NCBI RefSeq assembly: GCF_002940685.1
Contig: NZ_PNFP01000007.1
Location: 186,001 to 250,000 of the forward strand
Reading direction: 5' to 3'
From: Ensifer adhaerens
GTDB taxonomy: Bacteria > Pseudomonadota > Alphaproteobacteria > Rhizobiales > Rhizobiaceae
DNA: 64,000 bases
The notes under the pieces: generated by a model
What the model saw: the letters and a program-made list of their open reading frames with translations, nothing else
Told to the model about the DNA's origin: nothing
The model's database searches: none
Program-made: the position numbers and the translations under genes
Part shown: in pieces, positions 34,353 to 42,733 of the stretch
How the letters are laid out: each line of letters starts with the position of its first letter
Numbering within the stretch: position 1 is the stretch's first letter

Positions 34353-34748
34353 ATGGGAGTGCGTTTCGGATACACGATCCTCTACGTTCCCGACGTGGTA
34401 GCAACGGTCTCCTTCTATGAGGCGGCGTTCGGGCTCAGGCGCAGATTTGTCCATGAGAGCGACCTCTATGCCGAGATGGAGACCGGCCAGACGGCTCTGG
34501 CCTTCGCAAGTGAAACCATGGCCGAGCTGAACGGCTTTGCCATTCGGGCGAACCGCAAGGGTGATCTTGCTGCCGGGTTTGAAATCGCGCTCGTCTGCTC
34601 CGCGCCGCACGAGGCTTATCACAAGGCCGTTGCGGCCGGCGCGGCGCCCGTGAAACCCCCGGAAGAAAAACCGTGGGGGCAGGTGGTGGGCTATGTTCGC
34701 GATCTCAACGGCTGCCTTGTGGAACTCTGCTCCGAGCTGCCCGCATAG
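34353..34748 (+). CDS. VOC/glyoxalase family protein
   Basis: This 131-residue protein is a VOC superfamily member with two babab modules (FGYTILYVPDVVATVSFYEA; WGQVVGYVRDLNGCLVELCS). Its C-terminal Glu in the VELC segment is at the usual metal-ligand position. The start is ATG 34353 with AAGGA just upstream; the frame further up has no signal. Members include glyoxalase I, dioxygenases and resistance proteins, and this one cannot be assigned. Confidence 0.82.
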   Translation: MGVRFGYTILYVPDVVATVSFYEAAFGLRRRFVHESDLYAEMETGQTALAFASETMAELNGFAIRANRKGDLAAGFEIALVCSAPHEAYHKAVAAGAAPVKPPEEKPWGQVVGYVRDLNGCLVELCSELPA

Positions 34749-34824
34749 CCCTGCCTTGGTGCAGCGCGATCGACGCCGCCGCGCGTTTTATCAGGTGCCC
34801 AACGGTCGCTGTAAAACTTGAATT

Positions 34825-34872
34825 CCTGCATGTTTTTGCCCTTGCTCGGCGACGAGCAAAGGAAACATGCAG
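34825..34872. other. Long interrupted inverted repeat in the leader of the second VOC gene
   Basis: The outer arms (34826-34835 with 34863-34872) give 10 bp. Inside them a second stem of 9 bp (34840-34848 with 34853-34862, one bulged A) closes a four-base loop. There is no T-tract after it on either strand. It lies 18 bp ahead of the GGAGG ribosome site of the following gene, so it would form in the 5' untranslated leader. Confidence 0.6.
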
Positions 34873-34903
34873 CAGGAACGCCACAACTCAGGAGGATCCA
34901 TCC

Positions 34904-35305
34904 GTGCGCCCGACCGCTGCCTCGCCCTGCATCACGACAAACCATATCGCCGCGTCGCGAGACTTCTACCGGACATATTTCGCTGCGCGGCTGAGCTTCG
35001 ACTGCGGCTGGTACATCAACCTGGAATTCGGTGAGGGTCCGTCCCTTCAGTTCATGGAGCCGCGAGACGGGCAAGCCTTGTGCAACACCGAAGGCCTGAC
35101 CTACAATTTTTGCGTTGCCGACGTGGATGGCGAGTATGCGCGGATCACGGCGGCAGGACTTGTCGCGGTTCTGCCGATCGAGGATCACCCGTGGGGTGAC
35201 CGCGGTTTTGCGGTAAAGGATCCGAACGGCATCTTGCTCTACATCTACTCGAACCGCGAGCCTGCGCCGGAGTTCAAGCCGTTTGTTGTTACCGGTGCAG
35301 CATGA
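34904..35305 (+). CDS. VOC/glyoxalase family protein
   Basis: The 133-residue VOC protein starts at GTG 34904, eight bases after GGAGG (34891-34895). The N-terminus CITTNHIAASRDFYRTYF and the C-terminal DHPWGDRGFAVKDPNGILLY give the two modules of the glyoxalase/bleomycin-resistance fold. The stop overlaps the next gene by ATGA, so it is co-translated with the DUF1801 protein. The substrate is unknown. Confidence 0.82.
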   Translation: MRPTAASPCITTNHIAASRDFYRTYFAARLSFDCGWYINLEFGEGPSLQFMEPRDGQALCNTEGLTYNFCVADVDGEYARITAAGLVAVLPIEDHPWGDRGFAVKDPNGILLYIYSNREPAPEFKPFVVTGAA

Positions 35306-35658
35306 AGGATGACCGGATCCAGGCCCTTCTGCGGGAAATAGGACTTCATCGCGGCTACCAGCTTGCGATCGTCACCCGATTGCGGGACATCGCGCTCGCT
35401 TCCGGCCCGGCGATCGCCGAAGAGGTAAAATACGGTGGCATTCTGTTTTTGTCGAAGGACAGCTTTTGCGGCGTCTTCTCCTATGCCCAGCATGTGACGC
35501 TGGAGTTTAGCCGGGGCGCCAGCCTGGCCGATCCGCATTCCGTGCTGGAGGGGACAGGCAAGCTTCGCCGCCACATCAAGCTCCTGCAGGTGGCGGATAT
35601 CGATGCGAAGCGTGTCGCGCACTATGTCGAAAGGGCTCGCCTGGCCGCCGACGAATGA
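35302..35658 (+). CDS. DUF1801 domain-containing protein (YdhG-like)
   Basis: This 118-residue protein fits the DUF1801 family, with IAEEVKYGGILFLSKDSFCGVFSYAQHVTLEFSRGA across residues ~38-72 and a C-terminal helix. The family function is unknown to me, and it often occurs next to VOC proteins as here. It starts inside the stop of the VOC gene and is the last gene before the convergent SDR. Confidence 0.75.
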   Translation: MKDDRIQALLREIGLHRGYQLAIVTRLRDIALASGPAIAEEVKYGGILFLSKDSFCGVFSYAQHVTLEFSRGASLADPHSVLEGTGKLRRHIKLLQVADIDAKRVAHYVERARLAADE

Positions 35659-35677
35659 GGTACGGGCGCTGCGCGCC

Positions 35678-36457
35678 TCAAGTCATGCAACCGCCGTCGA
35701 GGATGAGTGGACTTCCCAGGGCAAACGACGCTGCGTCCGAGCATAGCCAAAGGACGCCGTTGGCGACTTCGGACGCCGTGCCCAGCCTTCCGATCGGTTC
35801 CTGCGCGACGATGCTTTCGGCGAATTGACTGTCCCTTTTCATCCCGCCCTCAACCGGAGGCGTGCTGATCCAGCCTGGACAAATGGCGGAAATGCGCAGG
35901 CCGCTCTTGGCATATTCCAGCGCCGCGCTCCGCGTCAGGCCGAGAACCCCATGTTTTGCCGCAGCGTAGGCGGCGCCGCCGGGAAAGGGATAGCCGCGCA
36001 ACCCGTCGACCGACGAGTTGTTGACGATCACGCCGCCGCCCTTGGCGAGCATGGCGGGGACTTCATGGCGCATGCAGAGAAATGCCGACGTGAGGTAGCC
36101 GTCGATCGTCTTTCGCCACGCGTCCTCGGACATGTTGCCAACCGGCCGGCCGGCGCCGCCGCTGCCGCCGTTGTTGAAGGCGTAGTCGAGCCCGCCATGC
36201 CGTTCGACAATCGAGGCGACGAGTTTTTCGACCTGTCTGCCGTTGGTCACATCGCAGGCGATCCAATCTGCCTGCCCGCAAATGAGCTTCAGCGCAGACT
36301 TTGCTCGCTTCTCGCTGCGGCTGGCGATAATGACGATCGCGCCTTCATGTGCGAAGGCCTGTGCCGTCGCAAGCCCGATCCCGCTCGTCCCTCCGGTGAC
36401 GAGTGCGACCTTGCCGACCATTTCCGGATAACGCTTCGTCAGGGTTGCCTGCGACAT
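35678..36457 (-). CDS. Short-chain dehydrogenase/reductase
   Basis: The 259-residue SDR has the cofactor motif TGGTSGIG, the NNG(G/A) strand motif (FNNGGSGG in place of NNAG), the catalytic Ser region (VNNSSVDGLRG) and the active-site pair YAAAK. It is NAD(P)-dependent and cytoplasmic; the substrate is unknown. ATG 36457 follows GGAGAG; the longer frame to 36547 has no signal. It stands alone on the minus strand, with its 3' end facing the DUF1801 gene. Confidence 0.87.
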   Translation of the reverse strand: MSQATLTKRYPEMVGKVALVTGGTSGIGLATAQAFAHEGAIVIIASRSEKRAKSALKLICGQADWIACDVTNGRQVEKLVASIVERHGGLDYAFNNGGSGGAGRPVGNMSEDAWRKTIDGYLTSAFLCMRHEVPAMLAKGGGVIVNNSSVDGLRGYPFPGGAAYAAAKHGVLGLTRSAALEYAKSGLRISAICPGWISTPPVEGGMKRDSQFAESIVAQEPIGRLGTASEVANGVLWLCSDAASFALGSPLILDGGCMT

Positions 36458-36577
36458 CGGCAAGACTCTCCGAGGGATTGAACGTCCCGTGACCAAGCAC
36501 GTCCACTGCGGTCCCGCAATAGCTGCGTGTCGGAGTTCTGCTCGCAAAGCGGGTGTCGCAGAAGCTCAGGCAGCGCC

Positions 36578-38041
36578 CTACTTGGGTCCGTGCGGGTTGT
36601 CGACCTTCGGCCAGATGTTCTTCGGCGCGCGTTTGTAGTCCGTCTTTGCCGGGTTGTTGGGGTAGGGGGTGCCCGCCGAGCAGTAGAGGATCTCGGACGC
36701 GATCTTCGAGAACGACGCATAGAAATGATTGGTCGACTTGATGACCAGGATCTTCTTTTCCGTCGGCTCGATGCCCATTACCGAAAACAGAGTGGGGTCG
36801 AAGCTTTGCGCGCGCGTCGAGTTGAGGATGATGTCGATGCCGCTGAAATGAATGTGGGCTGCATCACCGAACGGGGCAAAGCTCTCGCCGAAGCGCATCT
36901 CGGCGTCGCGCACCAGCTTGACCACCTTGACGGTGCCATCGACCGGATTGCCTGTTCCGGGGGCGGACTTGGCGCCGAAGCGCAAGGGGATTTCCGCACC
37001 TTCGCCCGCCGCCATGCAGATTTGCACGGCCATCGGATCCCAGATCGTACCGACGGCAACGTCGGTCGCGCCGCGTGCGAGCAGTTCTTCGAGCAGGACC
37101 GTCGCATCGCCGGCCGTGCCGCCGCCCGGATTGTCCCAGACATCGGCGATGACGACCGGCCCCCTTCGCGCGGCGAGCGCCTCGTCGACCGCCTGCTTCT
37201 CGTCGATCTGCGGCATGATGAAGGTGCCGCGGTGGGAGAAGAGTTCGAGACCCAGTTCCCGGGCGAGGTTCGCGCCCTTGTCCGGCTTGCCATTGGTCAC
37301 GGCGAGCAGCTTCGTTCCCATTTCGGGAACGTCACCGGCCATGAAGCCGTGGATCACCGAGAGCGAAAGCACGTCCGCATCTTCCTTCTCGATGCGCATG
37401 AGCTTGTCGACGAAGGAGCGCATCGGATCGCGCGAGGTCGGATAGACGTCGATCATCCGGCAGTCGAAGATCGACATGACGGGCGTGACGCGCCCTTCGA
37501 GCGTGTCGACGGCGATGCGCCAGAGATCCTCGGCGCGATCGACGAAATCGGTGTGCGGGAACTCCTTGAAATAGACGAAGAAGTTCGATGCGGCGGCACG
37601 CTTGGCCGTCAGGTGGCTATGGGGGTCGAGCTCGGCGCAGACGAGGATGTCGGGGCCGACGATCTCGCGTACGCGCGTCAGCAGGTCGCCTTCGGGGTCT
37701 TCGTAGCCATCGGCGACCATGGCGCCGTGCAGGCCGAGCACCACGGCATCGACGGGCATTGCGGCGCGCAACTGCTCGAGGATCTCGTTTCGCAGTCCCT
37801 CATAGGTCTCGCGGTTGACGAGGCCTGCCGGGTCCGCCCAGGTCGCGGTTCCCTCGATCAGCTCCCAGCCTTTCTCAGCACAGACGCGCCGGCCGACCGT
37901 AATCGGGGCGGTGCACAGCGTCGGCGTCTCAGGATGCTCGCCTGGCGGAGCATAGAGCGATGCCTCGAAGGCGCGGCGATCGATGCAGATCGGGGAGAAC
38001 GTATTGGTTTCGGTCGCGAGCGCCGCCGTGAAGATCCGCAA
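36578..38041 (-). CDS. M81 family metallopeptidase (MlrC-like), copy A
   Basis: This 487-residue protein has the MlrC layout. Residues 1-300 hold the N-terminal domain with LGLHGAMVADGYEDPEGDLL and ELDPHSHLT (metal-type Asp and His), and a C-terminal domain starts around VVIADVWDNPGGGTAGDAT. The family is named for microcystinase C, but most members act on other small peptides or amides. No signal peptide is seen. The start is TTG 38041 with AAAGG nine bases upstream. It follows the NTF2-like gene by 32 bp. A second, distinct M81 gene is at 42734-44176. Confidence 0.87.
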   Translation of the reverse strand: MRIFTAALATETNTFSPICIDRRAFEASLYAPPGEHPETPTLCTAPITVGRRVCAEKGWELIEGTATWADPAGLVNRETYEGLRNEILEQLRAAMPVDAVVLGLHGAMVADGYEDPEGDLLTRVREIVGPDILVCAELDPHSHLTAKRAAASNFFVYFKEFPHTDFVDRAEDLWRIAVDTLEGRVTPVMSIFDCRMIDVYPTSRDPMRSFVDKLMRIEKEDADVLSLSVIHGFMAGDVPEMGTKLLAVTNGKPDKGANLARELGLELFSHRGTFIMPQIDEKQAVDEALAARRGPVVIADVWDNPGGGTAGDATVLLEELLARGATDVAVGTIWDPMAVQICMAAGEGAEIPLRFGAKSAPGTGNPVDGTVKVVKLVRDAEMRFGESFAPFGDAAHIHFSGIDIILNSTRAQSFDPTLFSVMGIEPTEKKILVIKSTNHFYASFSKIASEILYCSAGTPYPNNPAKTDYKRAPKNIWPKVDNPHGPK

Positions 38042-38073
38042 TGCTGTTGCCTTTGTTCTGTGTCGCGTCGCGC

Positions 38074-38565
38074 TTAAGCCGCGCCCATCGGGTTTGGCAG
38101 GTAACCGGTGAAGCCGGCGATCTTCCAGCGACCTTCATGCAGACGGCAGTAGTAGACCGTCTGCCATTTCAGGGTGTCGACGCTGCCGTCCGACTTCTTC
38201 AGGCTGCCGTCGAACTTCTTGCGCGCCAGCGCCTGATCGCCGTTGATCTCGATGTCCTCGAGCGTCGTCGTCGTGAAGATCGCGGCGCGCGGGTCTTCGG
38301 CGAAACTCTGCGTCGCGAAGTCCTTCGCCTGGCGCAACCATTCGTCGCGATAGGCGGCGAGTGACGGGAAAGTCAGACGCCAGTTATCCGGGTTGGCTTC
38401 ACGGCGACCGTCGATGCCGATGAAGCTGTCCTCGACGAAATCGTCTGCGACCATCGACCAGTCGGCTGCCAGGAAGGCAGTGATGTCGCGGGAGACCAGC
38501 ATCTCCCAGATCGAGTGGCGTGCAGCATCGGAAGAGGGGAATGGATTGAGGAAAGGATCCCGCAT
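38074..38565 (-). CDS. NTF2/SnoaL-like domain protein
   Basis: The 163-residue protein folds as an NTF2/SnoaL-like cone: a helical N-terminus with LVSRDITAFLAADWSMV, then strands ending in KWQTVYYCRLHEGRWKIAGF. It could be a small isomerase, hydrolase or binding protein. Start 38565 is preferred to 38595 because CAGGG stands before it, while the earlier ATG has nothing. It is the first gene of the leftward arm of the divergon and is probably co-transcribed with M81 copy A. Confidence 0.78.
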   Translation of the reverse strand: MRDPFLNPFPSSDAARHSIWEMLVSRDITAFLAADWSMVADDFVEDSFIGIDGRREANPDNWRLTFPSLAAYRDEWLRQAKDFATQSFAEDPRAAIFTTTTLEDIEINGDQALARKKFDGSLKKSDGSVDTLKWQTVYYCRLHEGRWKIAGFTGYLPNPMGAA

Positions 38566-38580
38566 ATTCGCGCCCTGGAT

Positions 38581-38594
38581 TGAAATTCTTTTCA
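38581..38594. promoter_or_regulatory. TGAAA-N4-TTTCA dyad in the divergent ridA/NTF2 promoter region
   Basis: TGAAATTCTTTTCA is a dyad with five-base arms. It lies between the two divergent transcripts and 86 bp from the ridA start. RpiR-type regulators often bind AT-rich dyads with TGAAA-like arms, and an RpiR gene is second in the rightward transcript. The dyad at 27805-27819 has the same arms with one more spacer base. Confidence 0.5.
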
Positions 38595-38679
38595 TGAATG
38601 GTGTTTTTCGCTAGCCAAATTCAGCTTTCTATGGTCACTTGTCAACGATCAAAGAAAATAATTTGCAAGAAGGCTCGAG

Positions 38680-39069
38680 ATGACGATCAAGCGCTATGGT
38701 GCGGAACAGGTCGGCGCTGGCGGCAAACCTTTGCCCTTCGCGCGCGCTGTCGAGGCGGACGGCTGGCTCTATGTTTCCGGTCAGGTCGCCATGGAAAACG
38801 GCGAGATTATCGAGGGCGGGATCATCCCTCAGACGCACAAGACGATCGCCAACGTGCTGGCCATTCTTACGGAAGCCGGCTACGGTCCGGAGCATGTGGT
38901 TCGTTGCGGCGTCTGGCTCGACGATCCCCGGGATTTCTGGACTTTCAACAAGATCTACCAGGAGTATTTCGGTGCGCATCCGCCGGCGCGGGCCTGTGTC
39001 CAGTCGTCGATGATGGTCGATTGCAAGGTCGAGATCGACTGCGTCGCCTACAAGCCGAAGGAAGGCTGA
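38680..39069 (+). CDS. RidA family protein
   Basis: This 129-residue protein belongs to the RidA/YjgF/YER057c family, trimeric enzymes that often deaminate enamine or imine intermediates. It carries LYVSGQVAMENGEIIEGGII, an Arg in the C-terminal PPARACVQSS stretch (the usual active-site position), and KVEIDCVAYKP. The N-terminus is normal. It starts the rightward transcript of the divergon and would protect against or complete a step that gives a reactive imine. Confidence 0.88.
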   Translation: MTIKRYGAEQVGAGGKPLPFARAVEADGWLYVSGQVAMENGEIIEGGIIPQTHKTIANVLAILTEAGYGPEHVVRCGVWLDDPRDFWTFNKIYQEYFGAHPPARACVQSSMMVDCKVEIDCVAYKPKEG

Positions 39070-39116
39070 TCTCAGAGCGGATCCCCTTCGTGATCCGAAG
39101 CAAGGCTTAGCGGGCG

Positions 39117-39980
39117 ATGGATATCTTCGCGACACTGCAGGAAGAAAAAGGGCGGCTCTCCCAGTCGGAAAATCGCATTGCCGACATTCTCCTGAACGAC
39201 TTCGAATTCGCGGTAAACGCCTCCATCATCGAGCTCGCGAGCAAGGCGGACGTTTCGCCGCCGACCGTGACCCGCTTCTGTCGCCGGCTTGGCTGCGACA
39301 GCTTCTCCGATTTCAAGGTGCAGCTTGCCCGCACCGCCTATATCGGCATGCGCTATCTGAAGCCCGAACCGAAGAGCCGCGAGACCGGTGACGTCGCGCA
39401 GGACATCATCACCAAGTCGCAGAACGCGCTCTTCCTTCTGCATCGTTCACTCGACCTTGCGGCGATCGAACAGGCGGTCGAGCGGATTGCGACAGCGGAA
39501 ATGATCTACGCCTTCGGTTCCGGCGGCAATTCGTCGATGATCGCAGGCGAACTTCAAAACCGGCTCTTTCGCTTCGGCCTGCGCATCACCTCGAGCTCGG
39601 ATCACAGCATGCAGCTGATGATGACGGCGGCGGCCCGGCCAACCGACGTGCTGATCGGCTCCTCCTTTTCCGGCCGCAACGCCGAGCTGGTGCGCGCCTT
39701 CACGCTGGCACGCGAACTGAAAGTGCCGACCATCGCGCTGACCCAGAGCGGCAGCCCGGTTGCGGCTGCCGCCAGCATCACCGTTCCGGTCGATCTGCCC
39801 GAGGGTAACAACATCTACCGTCCCACCTCCACCCGCATCGCCTATCTGGCGCTGCTCGACATCCTCTCCAGCCTCGTCGCCTACCGCGTACAGCCGCAGG
39901 CGACGGCCACACTTCGGCGCATCAAACAGCAGCTGGTGACGCACCGCGACGGTGACGACCGCCAGTTGCTTGGAGACTGA
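39117..39980 (+). CDS. RpiR/MurR family transcriptional regulator
   Basis: The 287-residue regulator has an N-terminal HTH_6 domain (FATLQEEKGRLSQSENRIAD, then SKADVSPPTVTRFCRRLGC) and a C-terminal SIS phosphosugar-binding domain (MIYAFGSGGNSSMIAGELQ). This type is a local sensor of phosphorylated sugars or amino sugars. It lies between ridA and an SDR and likely controls the divergon at 36578-44176 through the TGAAA dyad. The ligand is probably a sugar phosphate or amino sugar. Confidence 0.9.
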   Translation: MDIFATLQEEKGRLSQSENRIADILLNDFEFAVNASIIELASKADVSPPTVTRFCRRLGCDSFSDFKVQLARTAYIGMRYLKPEPKSRETGDVAQDIITKSQNALFLLHRSLDLAAIEQAVERIATAEMIYAFGSGGNSSMIAGELQNRLFRFGLRITSSSDHSMQLMMTAAARPTDVLIGSSFSGRNAELVRAFTLARELKVPTIALTQSGSPVAAAASITVPVDLPEGNNIYRPTSTRIAYLALLDILSSLVAYRVQPQATATLRRIKQQLVTHRDGDDRQLLGD

Positions 39981-40001
39981 CGTGCCGCGAAAGGTCAACG
40001 C

Positions 40002-40778
40002 ATGACGCAATCCCTCGCGATCGTCACCGGCGCGGCCGGCGATATCGGCCGGGCTATCGCCCGCAAGCTTTCCGATGACCACGATGTGGTCCTGCTCGTC
40101 GACATCGACGCGGACGCCGCCGAGCGCGCGGCGCGGGCGCTTGGTGATGCCAAACGCTTCGTCGCCGTCGCCTGCGACGTGACCGATGCGACAAGCGTTG
40201 CGGCGATGGCCGCGGCGGCAAGGGAACGAGGTGTGGTCCGCACGCTCGTCAACAATGCCGGCGCTGCCCGCGCCGTCAGCCTGCACGATACGACGCCTGA
40301 GATCTGGCGCATGGACAATGCGCTCAATCTCGAGGCAGCCTTCCTCACCTTTCGCGCCGTCGAGGACATGCTGAAGACAAGCCGCGGCTCGGTCGTCAAC
40401 ATTGCATCGGTCAATGGCATGAACGTCTTCGGCCACCCGGCCTATAGCGCCGCCAAGGCCGGGCTCCTGCATCTGACAAGGCTGATCGCTGTCGAATACG
40501 GCAAGTTCGGCATCCGCTCGAACGCGGTGTCACCCGGCACGGTGCGCACCCAGGCCTGGGAGGCGCGGGCGGAGGCAAATCCCGACGTGTTTGAGGAGGC
40601 GCGCCGCTGGTATCCGCTGCAGCGCATCGTCAATCCCGATGACGTCGCCAATGCGGTGCATTTTCTGGCAGGCCCGCTCGCGGCCGCCATTTCGGGCGTC
40701 TGCCTGCCTGTCGATTGCGGCCTGACCGCCGGACAGGCTGAGCTGGCCCGCACGTTCTCGCAATCAAGCCACTACTGA
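40002..40778 (+). CDS. Short-chain dehydrogenase/reductase
   Basis: A 258-residue SDR with TGAAGDIGRAIA at the N-terminus, NNAG at residue ~80, the catalytic Ser in VVNIASVNGM and the active-site pair YSAAK. It has the C-terminal substrate loop and GG end. It is NAD(P)-dependent. Start ATG 40002 follows GAAAGG. It lies between the regulator and the GH20 hexosaminidase, so it may oxidise a sugar or sugar acid derived from that enzyme's product. Confidence 0.88.
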   Translation: MTQSLAIVTGAAGDIGRAIARKLSDDHDVVLLVDIDADAAERAARALGDAKRFVAVACDVTDATSVAAMAAAARERGVVRTLVNNAGAARAVSLHDTTPEIWRMDNALNLEAAFLTFRAVEDMLKTSRGSVVNIASVNGMNVFGHPAYSAAKAGLLHLTRLIAVEYGKFGIRSNAVSPGTVRTQAWEARAEANPDVFEEARRWYPLQRIVNPDDVANAVHFLAGPLAAAISGVCLPVDCGLTAGQAELARTFSQSSHY

Positions 40779-40802
40779 CATAGAGCATTCTGGAGGATGA
40801 GC

Positions 40803-42722
40803 ATGCACCCGGTTTCCTACCGTCTCGAGGCGTCCTGGCAGCCGGATGGCGGGCCGTTCGGGCGGTTTACCTTCACGCTGTTCAATTTCTCCGGCGCGCC
40901 GCTGTCCGGCTTCAGGATCGTTTATACGTCGCTCACCCGGGTGATCGATCCCAAGGCCTGCGACAACGCCGTGTTCCTGCGTCGCAACGCGAACTTTCAC
41001 GAATTCGCGCCGCCCGAGGGCCTGACGATCGAAAACGGCGAGAGCTGGACCTTCACCGTCAGCGGCCTGCACCGCAACGCGCGCCATTGCACCGACGGTG
41101 CCAAGTCCGCCTATCTTACGCTCGCCGATGGCCGGCACGTGCCGGTCGCCGTCTCCGATCTGTTGCTTGAAAATGCTGTCAGTGAACCGCCGCCCGTGCG
41201 GCTGCCGGAAGGCAGGCTCGATCAGCCCTATGCGTTGCAGCCCTGGCCGGCGAAGCTCGAGCTTCGTGCTGGAGACGGCTTTCCAGTGGCGCTCTACCCG
41301 GCGGTCGGCTCGTCGGGCGAGGATGTCGCGGCCATCGATACGGTTCTGGCGATGTACCATCGCCTGTTCGCCGCGGGCCATGCCCCCTTCAGCCTGGCAA
41401 CTTCGAAGCAGGGGCGGGCGATCGTCTTTGCCGCCGACTCTGGTCTTAAGGCAGAAGCCTATCGGCTCGACTTCTCCGAAACCGAAATCCGTCTCGGCTA
41501 TGGCGGCAGTGCCGGCCGGCAATATGGGCTGACCAGTCTGGCCCAGCTTCTGGATGGCGCACGCAACCATCCGGAAAAGTTCCGCTTTCCGGCGAGCGGC
41601 ACAATTTCGGATGCGCCGCGTTACAGCTGGCGCGGTTGCCATCTCGACGTCTCCCGCCAGTTCTACCCGACGGGGGATGTGGCGCGGCTGATCGACATTC
41701 TCGCCTGGTTCAAGCTCAACGTTTTCCACTGGCACCTGACCGACGACGAGGCCTGGCGCCTGGAGATCAAGGCCTATCCGCAGCTGACCACGCTTGGCGT
41801 CCTGCGCGGGCCGGATGAGCCGCTTCTGCCGCAACTCGGTAACGGCGCTGAGCCCGTCGGCGGCTTCTACAGCCAAGCGGACGTGAAGGCGATCGTCGCG
41901 CAGGCGACAGCACTGCATGTCGATGTCGTGCCGGAGATCGACATCCCCGGCCATAGCACGGCGACCCTGGCGGCGTTGCCGGATCTGACCGATGGCCAGG
42001 AGGCGCCGGAGAGCTACCATTCGGTTCAGGGCTATCCCAATAACGCGCTCAACCCGGCCGTTGCCTTTACCTACGAGTTCCTGGAGAAGGTCCTCGACGA
42101 GATGGTCGAGCTTTTCCCGAGCGCATACATCCATATCGGCGGCGACGAGGTGGCGAACGGTTCGTGGCTCGCATCGCCGCTGGCCAAGAAGCTGATGGAA
42201 CAGGAGGGCATCTCCGGCACCTTCGCGCTGCAGTCCTATTTCCTGAAGCGGGTGAAGCAGATGCTGACGGCGCGTGGCCGCAAGCTTGCCGGCTGGAACG
42301 AGGTGGCGCATGGCGGCGGTGTCTCGACCGAAGATACGCTGCTGATGGCCTGGGAGCGGCCCGAGGTCGGGATCGAGCTGGCCCGCGAAGGCTACGACGT
42401 GGTGATGACCCCCGGTCAGGCCTACTACCTCGACATGGCGCAAGCCGACGCCTGGCAGGAGCCGGGTGCAAGCTGGGCCGGAACGGCGACGCCCGCCCAC
42501 ACCTATGCTTATGAGGCCGAGGGCGAGTTTCCGGACGAATTGAAGGCCCGTCTCAGAGGCGTGCAGGCCTGCATCTGGAGTGAGCACTACCTGTCGCGCG
42601 ACTACTTCAACCATCTCGTCTTCCCGCGGCTTCCGGCGATCGCCGAAGCTGCATGGACACCGAAGTCGGCGAAGGACTGGCTGCGGTTTGCGGCCATCGC
42701 GCCGCTCAGCCCCAATCTCTAA
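40803..42722 (+). CDS. GH20 family beta-N-acetylhexosaminidase, cytoplasmic
   Basis: The 639-residue protein ends in a GH20 catalytic barrel with the diagnostic HIGGDE motif; Asp448 and Glu449 are the catalytic pair. Earlier stretches AWFKLNVFHWHLTDDEAWRLE and DVVPEIDIPGHSTA also match the family. An N-terminal ~190-residue region resembles the GH20b and carbohydrate-binding-like parts. No signal peptide is seen, so it should act in the cytoplasm on imported glycosides. ATG 40803 is chosen over 40797 because TGGAGG (40791-40796) is correctly spaced for the second. The substrate linkage is unknown. Confidence 0.9.
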   Translation: MHPVSYRLEASWQPDGGPFGRFTFTLFNFSGAPLSGFRIVYTSLTRVIDPKACDNAVFLRRNANFHEFAPPEGLTIENGESWTFTVSGLHRNARHCTDGAKSAYLTLADGRHVPVAVSDLLLENAVSEPPPVRLPEGRLDQPYALQPWPAKLELRAGDGFPVALYPAVGSSGEDVAAIDTVLAMYHRLFAAGHAPFSLATSKQGRAIVFAADSGLKAEAYRLDFSETEIRLGYGGSAGRQYGLTSLAQLLDGARNHPEKFRFPASGTISDAPRYSWRGCHLDVSRQFYPTGDVARLIDILAWFKLNVFHWHLTDDEAWRLEIKAYPQLTTLGVLRGPDEPLLPQLGNGAEPVGGFYSQADVKAIVAQATALHVDVVPEIDIPGHSTATLAALPDLTDGQEAPESYHSVQGYPNNALNPAVAFTYEFLEKVLDEMVELFPSAYIHIGGDEVANGSWLASPLAKKLMEQEGISGTFALQSYFLKRVKQMLTARGRKLAGWNEVAHGGGVSTEDTLLMAWERPEVGIELAREGYDVVMTPGQAYYLDMAQADAWQEPGASWAGTATPAHTYAYEAEGEFPDELKARLRGVQACIWSEHYLSRDYFNHLVFPRLPAIAEAAWTPKSAKDWLRFAAIAPLSPNL

Positions 42723-42733
42723 GAGGAAAGCCC

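Noticed and set aside
36527-38077. 516-codon open frame antisense to M81 copy A
   Set aside because: The minus-strand M81 motifs are clear; the antisense product shows no domain and a shadow-like composition.
40764-42614. 616-codon open frame antisense to the GH20 gene
   Set aside because: The GH20 catalytic motif and ribosome site are on the plus strand; the reverse frame is a composition shadow.
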